Origin: Opitutaceae bacterium
Lineage (GTDB): Bacteria; Verrucomicrobiota; Verrucomicrobiia; Opitutales; Opitutaceae
NCBI GenBank assembly: GCA_018402455.1
Contig: JAGYIG010000006.1
Location: 62,001-126,000 of the forward strand
Direction: 5' to 3'
DNA: 64,000 nt
Position 1 is the stretch's first letter; each line of letters opens with the position of its first letter. Both the position numbers and the translations under genes were made by a program. Positions 16,397-25,915 of this stretch are shown piece by piece. The notes beneath the pieces are model-generated. The model was given only the letters and a program-made list of their open reading frames with translations, was not told the origin of the DNA and did not search any database.

Positions 16397-17390
16397 TCAA
16401 CTCCAGGGGTCAAACAGCACCTTGACGGCCTGCTTCTGGCGCAGTTGTTCGACGCCCTCGAGATAGCGACTCATCGGCAGCGTGGTGGTGATGAGCGCGG
16501 AGAGGTCCAGCTCGCCGGACTCGACCGCCGCGTAGGCGGTTTCCGCCGCGGTGCGGTTGTGGTCGCCGTAGCCCACCAGACTGACCCCAGGGCCCCACAT
16601 CAATCCGCCGGCGTAGCGGATCTCCTCCCGCACGACGCCAAACAAGGCGACCGCCAGCCGTGTGCGGTGGAGCAGAAACTCGACTACCGCGGCGATCCCG
16701 GTGCAATCGATGGCCACGTCGGCCGCCATTTCATCGCTGCGACCGGCCGAGCCAGGCGGCGGCCTCGCCCGAGTGCACCACCGCCGCTCCGAGCGATGCG
16801 GCCAGCTCACGCCGGTCGGCCACCGGATCAATGCCGATGACTTCAGCCGCCCCGTGGTAACGGGCCAGTTGCACGGCGACCAAACCCGCCGGACCGAGCC
16901 CGGCGATCGCGACCCGCCTGCCCTTCACTCCACCGAAAGGCGCCAGCTGCTGGAAGCTCACCTCGACACACATGGCGAGTTCCAGTGACGCCAGCTGGGC
17001 CGGACGATACGCGTCCGAGACCGCCAGCAGATCGACGGCGCGAAACGCATTGAACTGCGCGTAAAATCCGGGCCGGGGTTCGCCCGGGTCGCGCCAGGCG
17101 ACCACCGGTTGACCCACGGTGAGGTGGTGCACGGCGGCACCGACCGCCATCACCACGCCCACCGCCTCATGGCCGGGTTGCCCGGGGTGATAAGGGTAGG
17201 CCAGCACCTGGCCGGGAAACATGGGTTCCCCCCCCACGATGTGCAGGTCCCAGTGTGGACAAGTGGATACGCCGCTCACCCGCACCAGCGCTTCATCGGG
17301 CAAAGGGGTGGGCACCGGCGCGTCCGTCCAAGCGACCTGCCCCGGCGCGGTGATCACGAGTTGTTTCATGGTTTCGGGGACGATGTTCAT
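16397..17390 (-). pseudogene. Zinc-dependent alcohol dehydrogenase family protein, frameshifted
   Basis: The upstream part runs in one frame from ATG 17390: 'GVSTCPHWDLHIVGGEP' with the catalytic Cys, 'GHEAVGVVMAVGAAVHHL' and the Rossmann motif 'AGLGPAGLVAVQLARYHG'. It ends at 'AAAWLGRSQR' and a stop near 16731. The downstream part in another frame continues as 'DEMAADVAIDCTG' and 'YLEGVEQLRQKQAVKVLF' to the stop at 16397. The break lies at about 16738-16752 in a CCGGCCG run; removing one base restores a continuous medium-chain dehydrogenase of about 330 residues. ATG 17390 overlaps the upstream gene's stop as ATGA, so the two were built as a coupled pair. Error or real lesion cannot be told apart here. 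Confidence 0.75.
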
Positions 17391-18406
17391 ACCGCGCCTC
17401 CGTCCTTCCACTGCAGGATCACGCCCAGGACGGGTTCACGTTTATTTTCAATCAGGTCCCAAGCCTCGGCGGCTTGGTGGACCGGGAAGCGGTGGGTGAT
17501 GAGGCTTCGGGTGTCCATCTTGCCTTCGGCCACCCATTTGATCGTGGCATCGACGCGTTCGCGGGTGATACCGGCGACCAAATCGAACGCGATTTCGCGA
17601 AACCGGTAACGTTGAATCTCGATAAAGCCCTCGAGCCCATAAAAGCCCGCCGCGGCGATCGTGCCGCCATGTTTCAGGTGGGGCAGATAGGCATCAAACA
17701 ACTTGGTATCCCCCACGGTATCGACCAGCACGGAAATCGGCTCCTCCGTGATGGCGCACACCTCTTCGACGCCGTCGCTCGCGACCTTCAAGGCGCGGCC
17801 CCATCCCCCTTTGCTGAAGTGGTCCAAACGGTCCTGGTGGCGACCGGTCATGATGACATGGGCTCCGCGCTGATGCAGGACCTGGCCCGTCCACTGTCCC
17901 ACCAGCCCATCGCCCACGACCACGGCGATCTCGCCCGGTTCGATTCGGGGGCGGGTGCCACAGTTGTAGCCCACCTGCGTGAGCACCATGCCGCAGTAGG
18001 CCTCCGGGTCGTCCCGGGCCTCGGGCGGCAGCTTGTGCACAAAATGTTGGGCACAGACCGACGGCGACACGTGGCCGGCAAACTGGTTGTCAAACATGCC
18101 CTCGACCGAGCTCATCACCGCGAAGACAAAATCGCCCACCGCAAAATCCTGCACCTCAGCCCCCACCGAGCGCACCCATCCGACCTTTTGGTATCCGGCG
18201 ATCATCGGAAACGGTTCGGGGTCGCCCGGAGCCTTGGCCGTATCGCCCGCGAGTCGCTCACCGCGCAAAAACGACCCCTCCGTGCCATTGCTGATCCACG
18301 AGTGAGTCACCTCGATGACCAAGTCGGTGGGACCCGGCTCGGGACATGAAACATCCTGAAATTTCACGACTCCAGGGGCGGTAAAGACAACAGCTTGGGC
18401 TTGCAT
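17387..18406 (-). CDS. Medium-chain dehydrogenase/reductase (alcohol dehydrogenase-like), SxGTE type
   Basis: 339 residues with the GroES-like N-terminus ('PTDLVIEVTHSWISNGTEG') and a Rossmann domain ('GEIAVVVGDGLVGQWTGQVLHQRG'). The usual catalytic Cys of zinc alcohol dehydrogenases is replaced: the motif reads SNGTE, as in BchC-like and related sugar dehydrogenases. It may therefore act on sugars, cyclitols or their acids rather than simple alcohols. Its stop overlaps the start of the next, frameshifted dehydrogenase (ATGA), which makes a joint pathway likely. The serine hydrolase gene is divergent, with 143 bases between the starts. Confidence 0.82.
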   Translation of the reverse strand: MQAQAVVFTAPGVVKFQDVSCPEPGPTDLVIEVTHSWISNGTEGSFLRGERLAGDTAKAPGDPEPFPMIAGYQKVGWVRSVGAEVQDFAVGDFVFAVMSSVEGMFDNQFAGHVSPSVCAQHFVHKLPPEARDDPEAYCGMVLTQVGYNCGTRPRIEPGEIAVVVGDGLVGQWTGQVLHQRGAHVIMTGRHQDRLDHFSKGGWGRALKVASDGVEEVCAITEEPISVLVDTVGDTKLFDAYLPHLKHGGTIAAAGFYGLEGFIEIQRYRFREIAFDLVAGITRERVDATIKWVAEGKMDTRSLITHRFPVHQAAEAWDLIENKREPVLGVILQWKDGGAV

Positions 18407-18549
18407 AATACGGGGGTAAACGGGGTGTCCCCAACCTGTTGAGACAAATCACGGCCGGTCAATCGGAAGCCAACCTCTCGGGAAATATTCATAAATTTTC
18501 AGACGATTCCCGTAGCGGAGGGCGAGCCACTCAGCTAAGCGGTGGGGAC

Positions 18550-19611
18550 ATGGTCATCGGCCCGCGCTCCTCGTCCACGCCAACCGCAATCCCCGCTCTC
18601 GCTACGCTCGATTCCTATGTGCACGAGACGATGGCACGGCTGCACCCCAGCTCGGCGGCGATCCTGGTTTCGCGGGGCGAGCGGGTGATCCACGAGCGCT
18701 ACGTGACGGGCAGCTTCGCGGGGATGCCTCCCTCGCCGATCAACGCCGAATCCCTGTTTCCGCTGGCTTCAGTCACCAAGGCGTTCACGGCCGGCGTGTT
18801 GATGGCTCTGGTGGACCGCGGGCGGGTCGACCTCGATGCCCCCATCGCGACGTATCTGCCCGAGATGGCCCGGCCCGGCACCGGTCCCCATTCCCGCGCC
18901 CAGGTGACGCTTCGCCACCTCGCCTCCCACACCTCGGGTCTGCAGTATCCGCGCAACGAACCCGACGGCCCCATCGGATCCGTCGAAGCCATCACCGCCC
19001 CCGGCCACGATTTTTGTTACTCCGAAACCGGGATGAACGTGCTGCAAGCGGTGCTGGAGGCCGCCACGGGGCAGCCCTGGCAGGATCTGCTGCAAACGCT
19101 GTTGCTTGATCCCCTCGACCTGACGTCCACCCGCTACATCCGCAAGCTGGATCCGGCTCTGGCTCTGGTCCCGGCCAGAGCCGGCGACTTTGCCGATCCC
19201 GCCGACCACTATTTTTTCACCCGCGCCCGGGGGCTCACGGGCAGCGGGCTCTATGCTCCGGCCCGCGAGGTCAATCGCTACAGCCAGGCGTGGGCTCAGC
19301 ACGGAACGGTCGGCGGCAAGCGCCTGTTTTCCGCTGAGCAGGTCGCCGCCGCCGCTCGACCCCATGCGATGCTGGATGCTTCGAGCGCCGCGTATGGCCT
19401 GTTGTGGTGGGTGTTTCCCGCGGCGGGCGCGTTGGTGATGTCGGGCGCGACCCACACCGTAAGCGCAATCGTGCCGGCCACCGCCACGGTGGTCACGGTG
19501 ATGCGCAATTTTTATGGGGACCTGCCGGCCGGGTTCCGCTTCGCGGCGGACAAACAGCGGCTGGTGGATCTGGCCGTGAGCATCGGTCGCGCCCACGTCT
19601 CCCCGCCTTGA
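18550..19611 (+). CDS. Serine hydrolase, beta-lactamase class C / esterase family
   Basis: Family of penicillin-binding-like esterases and class C beta-lactamases. The catalytic motif SxxK is in 'FPLASVTKAFTAGVL'. The second motif is the Tyr of 'FCYSETGMNVLQAV'. 'LRHLASHTSGLQYP' is the typical following segment. I chose ATG 18550, with 'ggtgggg' eight bases upstream as a ribosome-binding site; in-frame sequence further upstream is not protein-like. No signal peptide is clear from this start, so it is probably cytoplasmic. Length is 353 residues. Substrate unknown. Confidence 0.82.
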   Translation: MVIGPRSSSTPTAIPALATLDSYVHETMARLHPSSAAILVSRGERVIHERYVTGSFAGMPPSPINAESLFPLASVTKAFTAGVLMALVDRGRVDLDAPIATYLPEMARPGTGPHSRAQVTLRHLASHTSGLQYPRNEPDGPIGSVEAITAPGHDFCYSETGMNVLQAVLEAATGQPWQDLLQTLLLDPLDLTSTRYIRKLDPALALVPARAGDFADPADHYFFTRARGLTGSGLYAPAREVNRYSQAWAQHGTVGGKRLFSAEQVAAAARPHAMLDASSAAYGLLWWVFPAAGALVMSGATHTVSAIVPATATVVTVMRNFYGDLPAGFRFAADKQRLVDLAVSIGRAHVSPP

Positions 19612-19669
19612 GGCGGGCAACCGCATTTTTGTGTTTCCGGCGACGCGCAAATGCGACGCGATCCTTCCC

Positions 19670-20362
19670 ATGCAACGACAGATCATCGCTCTCGGTGGAG
19701 GCGGGTTCTCCATGGAGCCCGACAACCCCTTGCTGGACCACTATGTGCTCGACGCGGCGCCCGTCGCCTCGCCTCGCATCACCCTGCTGCCCACGGCCAG
19801 CGGAGACGCGGACCGCATCGTCACCCAGTTCTACACCACCTTCAACCGCTGTGACTGCCGGCCGCAGCATGTGTCGCTGTTCCGCCAGGCGCCCGATATG
19901 GCGGCGCGGTTTCTCGACACCGACATTATCTACGTGAGCGGCGGCAACACCCGCAACATGCTCGCGATCTGGCGCGCGGCCGGAGTGGACCAACTCATCC
20001 GCCAGGCTTGGGAACGCGGGATCGTATTGGCGGGGGTGAGCGCGGGAGCGATCTGCTGGTTCCAACAAGGACACACGGATTCCGAAGGCGATCTGAGCAC
20101 GCTGGAGTGTCTGGGTTGGCTGGCGGGCAGCTGCTCGCCCCACTACGATGGCGAACTCAACCGCCAACCCTCTTATCACGAGCTGATGAAATCGGGCGGG
20201 ATCCGGCCGGGGATCGCCATGGACGACGGGGTGGCCGCTCATTACGTCGGCGTCGACCGGGAGCGCCTTGTCAGCTCACGGCCGCGGGCCCGGGCCTTCG
20301 CGGTCGATACGCGGGACGGCGAGGTCGAGGAAACGCCCTTGGCCGTGGCCTACCTCGGGTGA
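19670..20362 (+). CDS. Peptidase E-like type 1 glutamine amidotransferase-like protein (S51)
   Basis: 230 residues. The fold is like class I glutamine amidotransferases, with the serine nucleophile in 'AGVSAGAICWF' (G-x-S-A-G) and a His in 'YVGVDRERL' or 'GVAAHYVG' nearby. 'IIALGGGGFSMEPDNPLLD' opens the protein and 'DIIYVSGGNTRNMLAIW' is the second signature. Family members cleave Asp-X dipeptides or cyanophycin-derived peptides. ATG 19670 puts the opening strand at residue 4. It follows the serine hydrolase by 58 bases, on the same strand. Confidence 0.85.
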   Translation: MQRQIIALGGGGFSMEPDNPLLDHYVLDAAPVASPRITLLPTASGDADRIVTQFYTTFNRCDCRPQHVSLFRQAPDMAARFLDTDIIYVSGGNTRNMLAIWRAAGVDQLIRQAWERGIVLAGVSAGAICWFQQGHTDSEGDLSTLECLGWLAGSCSPHYDGELNRQPSYHELMKSGGIRPGIAMDDGVAAHYVGVDRERLVSSRPRARAFAVDTRDGEVEETPLAVAYLG

Positions 20363-20485
20363 TCCTCGGCCGCTGTCCCGACCCTCAGATGGCACTTGCC
20401 CCGGGATCTCCGGTCTCACCCCTTTCGTCCGCCACGCGTCAAATTCACGCTCCGCCCTTGTGCTCCCCCCCTCCTTCGCGACACT

Positions 20486-21517
20486 ATGCAGGTTGCGCCT
20501 AACATGTCCGACTCGCCCGCCGCCATTGCCGTCTCCCATCTGGTGAAAAACTACGCCGGGGTGACGGCGGTCAGTAACATCAGTTTCAGCGTCGCACAGG
20601 GCGAGATTCTGGGATTTCTCGGCCCCAACGGGGCGGGGAAATCGACCACCATGCGTATCCTGACCGGGTTCCTCCCGGCCACGGCGGGCACGGTGGAGAT
20701 TTGCGGACATTCGGTGGCCACCGAGACCGCCGCCGTCAAACGCCTCATCGGCTACATGCCGGAAAACAATCCCCTCCCGGAAGACATGCGGGTCTCCGAA
20801 TACCTCTACTACCGCGGCCGCCTCAAGGAAATGAGCCGACGGCAGTTGGGTCCGCGGATTGATGAGCTGTTGGAACTGTGCGACCTCAAGCGCGTGCGCC
20901 ACCGCATCATCGGCAAACTCTCCAAAGGATTCCGGCAGCGCATCGGCATTGCCGAGGCCATCCTGGCCGAGCCGCCGGTGATCATCATGGACGAACCGAC
21001 GATTGGGTTGGATCCGCATCAGATTTTGATTGTGCGTGATTTGATTGCACGACTGCGCGGCCGCATGACGGTGATCATCTCCTCGCACATTCTGCCGGAG
21101 ATCGAAATGACCTGTGACCGGGTGCTCATCATCAACCAAGGTCGGGTGGTGGCCGCCGGCGAACCCGCGGCACTGAAACGGGAGCTGCTCGGTCACGCCC
21201 GCTACGAAGTCGAAGTCATGGCGGAGAGCGCCGATCTGGCCGCCGTGATCGCGACCATCGAGCCCTCACTGGAAATCACCGCCGAAACCACGCCCGACGC
21301 CACCGGTTTCCGCACGTTTGAATTGAGCACGCACCACGAGTCGGATTTCAGCGAGGACCTGCTCCGGGCGCTGGCTTCCGATGAACGTTTCCGCCTGCGG
21401 GCGCTCAGTCGGGCCAATCCGACCCTGGAGGACGTTTTTCTCGCCGCCACCAAGCGCAGTTGGGATGTGATTGATCGCGCCGCGCCCAAACCCGCCACCG
21501 CCCCCCCTCAGCCCTAG
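20486..21517 (+). CDS. gldA: ABC transporter ATP-binding protein, GldA-like
   Basis: The nucleotide-binding subunit of an ABC-2 exporter. Walker A is 'FLGPNGAGKSTTMRIL', the Q-loop-like segment is 'IGYMPENNPLPEDM', the signature is 'LSKGFRQRIGIAEAIL' and Walker B 'PPVIIMDEPTIGLDP', then the switch His in 'IISSHILPEIE'. About 100 C-terminal residues are typical of the GldA/CcmA-like branch. ATG 20486 and ATG 20504 are both possible starts; neither has a strong ribosome-binding site. The next three genes form the rest of the system: permease 6 bases after, then a GldG-like protein, then DUF4340. Confidence 0.9.
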   Translation: MQVAPNMSDSPAAIAVSHLVKNYAGVTAVSNISFSVAQGEILGFLGPNGAGKSTTMRILTGFLPATAGTVEICGHSVATETAAVKRLIGYMPENNPLPEDMRVSEYLYYRGRLKEMSRRQLGPRIDELLELCDLKRVRHRIIGKLSKGFRQRIGIAEAILAEPPVIIMDEPTIGLDPHQILIVRDLIARLRGRMTVIISSHILPEIEMTCDRVLIINQGRVVAAGEPAALKRELLGHARYEVEVMAESADLAAVIATIEPSLEITAETTPDATGFRTFELSTHHESDFSEDLLRALASDERFRLRALSRANPTLEDVFLAATKRSWDVIDRAAPKPATAPPQP

Positions 21518-21523
21518 TTTACG

Positions 21524-22285
21524 ATGCGCCATTTTTTGACCATTCTGGGACATGAAGTCCGCATGTTGTTGGTAAGTCCCAGCACCTACATCGCGGCGGT
21601 CACGTTTCTGGCGTTCATGGGTTTCATCTTCGCGGGCATCCTCGCCGAGTATTCGACCACCCCGCAGGAGAACTCTCCGGCGGTGGCGTTTTTTGAACTC
21701 TTCTGGGTGCCGGTCATTTTCATGGTGCCGCTGTTGACGATGAAGAGCATCTCGGAGGAACGCCGCCTCGGCACGCTGGAAACCCTGCTCACCACCCCCG
21801 TCTCCACCGGCGAAGTGGTGTTGGGCAAATATGGAGCCGCCTACCTGCTCTACCTCAGCCTGTGGGCGGGCACCGGCGGGCTCTTCTACATCCTGCACCG
21901 CTTCACCCGCGACACCTTCCTCCTCGATCTCGGCCCCCTGCTGGGGGGCTACCTGTTCATCGCCGTATCCGGGCTGCTGTTTGTGGCGGTCGGCATGCTG
22001 GCAAGTTCGCTCTCCCGTAACCAGGCCGTCGCGGGCATCCTCGGCGTCGTCGCCCTCTTCGGGCTCATCATCGGGACCCACCTGCTCGGCGGCTTGACCA
22101 CGGTCAACCTCGAAGTCTTCGCCCCGCTGAAGGCCGGCCTCGAGTATGCCCACGTCTTTCAACACCTCGACGATTTCAGTCGGGGCATTGTGGATACCCG
22201 CCAAGTGCTGTTCTACGTGAGCGGCGCCGGGCTCACCCTCGTCCTCAGCGTCCTCGGTCTCGAGGTCAAATTGCTCCACAGCTGA
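21524..22285 (+). CDS. gldF: ABC-2 transporter permease, GldF-like
   Basis: 253 residues with six hydrophobic segments, the first at about 22-42 ('TYIAAVTFLAFMGFIFAGIL'). It has the typical 'ISEERRLGTLETLLTTPVST' coupling motif of ABC-2 permeases near residue 70-90. It lies six bases after the ATPase gene, and its stop overlaps the start of the next gene by one base (TGATG). Together with the GldG-like protein this matches the GldAFG set, which supports gliding in Bacteroidota; in Verrucomicrobiota the role is not established. Confidence 0.9.
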   Translation: MRHFLTILGHEVRMLLVSPSTYIAAVTFLAFMGFIFAGILAEYSTTPQENSPAVAFFELFWVPVIFMVPLLTMKSISEERRLGTLETLLTTPVSTGEVVLGKYGAAYLLYLSLWAGTGGLFYILHRFTRDTFLLDLGPLLGGYLFIAVSGLLFVAVGMLASSLSRNQAVAGILGVVALFGLIIGTHLLGGLTTVNLEVFAPLKAGLEYAHVFQHLDDFSRGIVDTRQVLFYVSGAGLTLVLSVLGLEVKLLHS

Positions 22286-23778
22286 TGACGGCATTTCGAC
22301 AGTCCTTCGCCTTCGCCCGCTGGATGCGGACCCTCAATCTGGTGCTGCAAGCCGGGCTGCTGCTCACCCTCTTCGGCGGGCTCAATTATCTGGCCCGCAA
22401 CCATGGGTGGCGCTGGGACCTGACCCACCACAGCCGCTACACCCTGTCCGAGGAGACCCAGGCCTACCTCCGGTCGTTGGATCAGCCCGTGCGCCTGATC
22501 ATCACGGCGAACGTCAACGACAGCAACGCCGACGCCAATCAAGCGTTTCGCGACATCCGCGGACTGCTGCGCGAATACGCCACCGCCACCGCCGCCAAAC
22601 GCGACGGCCGGGTCGTCATCGAAGAGATCGACATCTACCGCGACCAACGCGCCGCCGATGCGCTGGGTATCACCGAGCCCAACCTCGTCGTGGCCTTGTG
22701 CAATGATCGCGCGAAATTCATTCCGTGGTCCGATTTCTACGAGACCCGGGAACGCGTGGCCGTGGCTTTCCGCGGCGAACAGGTCGTCACCTCGGCCATC
22801 CTCAGCGTGTCCAATCCCGACCGCCCCAAAATATATTTCCTCGCCGGGCACGGGGAGATGCGCCCGTCCGATGTGGATGCCGGGCGCGGTCTTTCCGTGT
22901 TCGCCGACGAACTGCGGCAGCGCAATCTGCAGATTGAGTCCATTGATCTGAGCCAGTCGCGCGCCGTGCCCGACGATGCGAATCTGGTGGTGATCGCCGC
23001 CCCGCAGGGGCCGTTTGATGCCATGGAGGTGGAGCTGTTGCGGCGCTATCTGAGCGAGCGGGCCGGGCGCGTGCTGGTGATGTTGCCCCCGGCCTACCGC
23101 CACGGCCTGGACGATCTGCTCTTCGATTGGGGCTTGGTGGCGGATGACGTGATGGTGCTCGAGGCGGACCCCACCCATGTGACGGAAACCGGCGAACTAC
23201 GCATCTCGGCCTTCCTGCCCCACCCCATCACCCAATCTTTGATCAACAATCAATTCCCCGTCTTTTTTGGCCTCACCCGGGTGGTGCGGCCGGACCCCGG
23301 CCGCCCGCTCGACAACGCGTTGCGACTGGAGGTGATTGCCGCCACCTCCCCTACCGCCTGGGGAGAGCGGGACTACCGTTCGAAGAGCGCGACCTTCAAT
23401 CCCGGGTTTGACCTTAAAGGGCTGGCGGGCTTCCAACCCCTCAATCGCCTCGGGGTCGCGGTGGTCTCGGAGCGGGTCACCCCCCCCAAGGATCTGCCCT
23501 TCAGTGTGCGGGGGGGACGGTTGGTGGTGTTCGGCAACGCCGACTTCGCCGCCAACGCCCGGATCGTGGCCCCCGGCAACCTCACCCTCGCCCTCAACGC
23601 GGTGGAGTGGTGCGTGGATCGCGAGGTCCAACTCAACACCCCGCCCCGACCGATCGAGCGCTATCAAATCAACCTCAGCAAGGCCGAGCTGAGCAAACTG
23701 CGCATCAGCCTCCTGGTGATTCTGCCGGGGCTCGCGGCTTTGTTCGGGGTCATCATTTACTGGACCCGCCGCTCATGA
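22285..23778 (+). CDS. gldG: GldG family protein (membrane-anchored ABC transporter partner)
   Basis: 497 residues. A membrane segment at about 18-38 ('LNLVLQAGLLLTLFGGLNYLA') is followed by a large periplasmic domain opening with 'HSRYTLSEETQAYLRSLDQPV', the typical GldG start, and 'IYFLAGHGEMRP' in the middle. A second hydrophobic segment lies at the C-terminus ('ISLLVILPGLAALFGVIIYW'), so the large domain sits between two helices. The start overlaps the permease stop by one base, so the three genes are coupled. Related to the auxiliary transport component of ABC-2 systems (DUF4350/GldG). The DUF4340 gene lies 87 bases later. Confidence 0.87.
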   Translation: MTAFRQSFAFARWMRTLNLVLQAGLLLTLFGGLNYLARNHGWRWDLTHHSRYTLSEETQAYLRSLDQPVRLIITANVNDSNADANQAFRDIRGLLREYATATAAKRDGRVVIEEIDIYRDQRAADALGITEPNLVVALCNDRAKFIPWSDFYETRERVAVAFRGEQVVTSAILSVSNPDRPKIYFLAGHGEMRPSDVDAGRGLSVFADELRQRNLQIESIDLSQSRAVPDDANLVVIAAPQGPFDAMEVELLRRYLSERAGRVLVMLPPAYRHGLDDLLFDWGLVADDVMVLEADPTHVTETGELRISAFLPHPITQSLINNQFPVFFGLTRVVRPDPGRPLDNALRLEVIAATSPTAWGERDYRSKSATFNPGFDLKGLAGFQPLNRLGVAVVSERVTPPKDLPFSVRGGRLVVFGNADFAANARIVAPGNLTLALNAVEWCVDREVQLNTPPRPIERYQINLSKAELSKLRISLLVILPGLAALFGVIIYWTRRS

Positions 23779-23865
23779 ACGGGTCGACCTCCTGCCCTGA
23801 TCACCTTCCGCGGCGCGAGCGGCCCGCTCACCGCGAAATTCATCCTGCCTAGAACCGGTTCCGCC

Positions 23866-25878
23866 ATGCGCACGAAAATCACCCTCCTGCTCCTGCTGCT
23901 CAACGTCGTCCTGTTCTTTTTCATCTTCGGGTTCGAACGCCAGTGGCATACGGAAGCGCTCGCAGCCGAAACGCGCACCCGCGTGCTCGGCCCCAATGCG
24001 GCCAACATCCATACGCTGGTCATCTCCGGCAACGCTCTCGAAAACGAGGTCCGGCTGGAGCGCGAGGGCGACGCCTGGTCCATCACCGCCCCCTACGAGT
24101 GGCCGGCCAACCCCCACGCGGTGAGCCGCATCGTCAACGAACTCCAGTTTCTCGAACACGACACCAGTTTTTCCGTGGCCAATCTGGGCACCACCGGCCT
24201 CTCCCTGGCCGATTACGGATTGGACGATCCCACGCTGAGCGTGACGTTCGAATCGGGCGCCGCGCCCAACTCCACGACCACGACCCTGGCCATCGGTGAC
24301 CGCACGGAAATCGGGCAACGCCTCTACGTCCTCGCTCCCGATGGCTCCAAGGTCCACGTGGTGCCGGACAGCCTCGCGAACAGCCTCTCGCTCGACCTCG
24401 CCCAACTCCGCGCCAACTCCTGCTTCACCATCCCGGTGTTTGAGGTCCGCTCACTCAACCTCCAGAACGATGGCCCCGCCAACGTGCGGGTGCGGCTGCG
24501 CCGCGACGGCAACCGCTGGACCTTCGAGTCGCCGGTAGTGACCCGGGCCTCCAAAATCGCCACCGAAGTGGTGCTCAACGACATCACCGCGCTGCGCACC
24601 AACGACTTCCTGGGCGCCCCCTCCCGTCAACCCGAACTCCTCGCCCTCGCCGGCGTCAACACGCCGACCCTGCGCATCACCCTGGAGGGCAACAACCGGC
24701 GGGAAACCCTCCTGCTGGGCAATGAGGTCGCGGCCAACCCACCCGCGCCGAGTGCCGACGACGCCGCCCCGTCGCCGACCCCCAACCGCGCGTTCTACGG
24801 GCAGATGGAAGAGCGCGACGCCATCTTCACGGTGGTGTTGCCGGAGCGGCTGGCTTCGGACCTGCGCAACGCCCAGAGCGAGCTGCGGGACCGGGCGGTG
24901 CTGGACCTGAATGGCCGCACCATCGACGCCATCACCCTGACCGACGAAAACGGCGACGAGGTGGTCCTGCAGAAACTGGAGACCGTTGCCAGCGTCACCC
25001 CTGAATCGATCGGGGCCTGGCAAGTCGTGCGGCGGGCGTCCGACGGCACCCTGCGCCCCCAGTCCGCCGATGCCGACGTGGTGACCAACGAGCTCATCCA
25101 AACCCTGCGGGAATTGCGGGCGACCAGTTTTGAGCGCGATGTGCCGACCGATGCCGAGTTGGAGGCATGGGGTCTGACCCGGCCCACCCGCACCATCACC
25201 CTCTCCTTTGCCCCAGGCCTCGCCGGCACCGCCGCCCCCGCCACCACCACCCTGCTGATCGGCACCGACCAGACCGGGCAACGCGCCTTTACCCGGACCA
25301 ACCGCGAGACCTTCGTCTACGGGGTCGACCCCATCATTCTGGAGCGCACTCCCGTGGACCCGCTGCACTACCAGAATCGCCTGGTGCAGGAACTGCCGGC
25401 CGGGGCGCGCATCACCGGGATTTCGCTCTATGATCTGGAGGCCTCCGCCCCCCTCTACGCCGGCGCGCTGGAGGGCGATGCCACGTGGAGTGACGTGCTG
25501 GCCGGGCTGCCACCGGCCCGCCGCAACGCGCTCGAAACCCTCCGCGACGAGCTGGCCAAGCTCCGGGCCCAACGGGTGGTACAGGACACCTTCCCGGACG
25601 CGGTCTGGGTCAATGGCCAGATCCGCCCCTGGCGTTACCGCATCGACGTGGCGTTGTTGGTCAGCGGCGACGAGGGCGAACAAATTCAAACCCGCAGTTT
25701 CTTTCTCGCCGAGCGGGACGGTGGGGATCGCCAATTGGTGGGATCACCCGACTACGAAGTGGTGTTCGAAGCCCGGCCCGAGCTGATCAACGCCGTCTGG
25801 AACCTGACCTACGCCGAACGTGACCCCGGACCGATCGAGTTGACCGATCCGCCCGCCGACGGCGAACCTGAGCTTTAA
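23866..25878 (+). CDS. DUF4340 domain-containing protein
   Basis: 670 residues. A membrane anchor lies at about 4-22 ('KITLLLLLLNVVLFFFIF'), and the rest is periplasmic. The domain repeats a beta-rich unit in which a short helix ends a phrase such as 'WSITAPYEWPANPHAVSRI', followed by 'ADYGLDDPTLSVTF' and later 'WGLTRPTRTITLSF'. This repeated pattern identifies DUF4340, usually found next to GldG-like genes. It follows the GldA/F/G genes on the same strand. It may assemble with the ABC exporter; exact role unknown. Confidence 0.85.
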   Translation: MRTKITLLLLLLNVVLFFFIFGFERQWHTEALAAETRTRVLGPNAANIHTLVISGNALENEVRLEREGDAWSITAPYEWPANPHAVSRIVNELQFLEHDTSFSVANLGTTGLSLADYGLDDPTLSVTFESGAAPNSTTTTLAIGDRTEIGQRLYVLAPDGSKVHVVPDSLANSLSLDLAQLRANSCFTIPVFEVRSLNLQNDGPANVRVRLRRDGNRWTFESPVVTRASKIATEVVLNDITALRTNDFLGAPSRQPELLALAGVNTPTLRITLEGNNRRETLLLGNEVAANPPAPSADDAAPSPTPNRAFYGQMEERDAIFTVVLPERLASDLRNAQSELRDRAVLDLNGRTIDAITLTDENGDEVVLQKLETVASVTPESIGAWQVVRRASDGTLRPQSADADVVTNELIQTLRELRATSFERDVPTDAELEAWGLTRPTRTITLSFAPGLAGTAAPATTTLLIGTDQTGQRAFTRTNRETFVYGVDPIILERTPVDPLHYQNRLVQELPAGARITGISLYDLEASAPLYAGALEGDATWSDVLAGLPPARRNALETLRDELAKLRAQRVVQDTFPDAVWVNGQIRPWRYRIDVALLVSGDEGEQIQTRSFFLAERDGGDRQLVGSPDYEVVFEARPELINAVWNLTYAERDPGPIELTDPPADGEPEL

Positions 25879-25915
25879 CCCCGCCGGTTCCCCCCCGCCG
25901 CCCGCTCGACCCGCG

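Noticed and set aside
23775-23852. Short open frame overlapping the gldG stop
   Set aside because: 25 codons without a recognisable motif or ribosome-binding site; likely chance.
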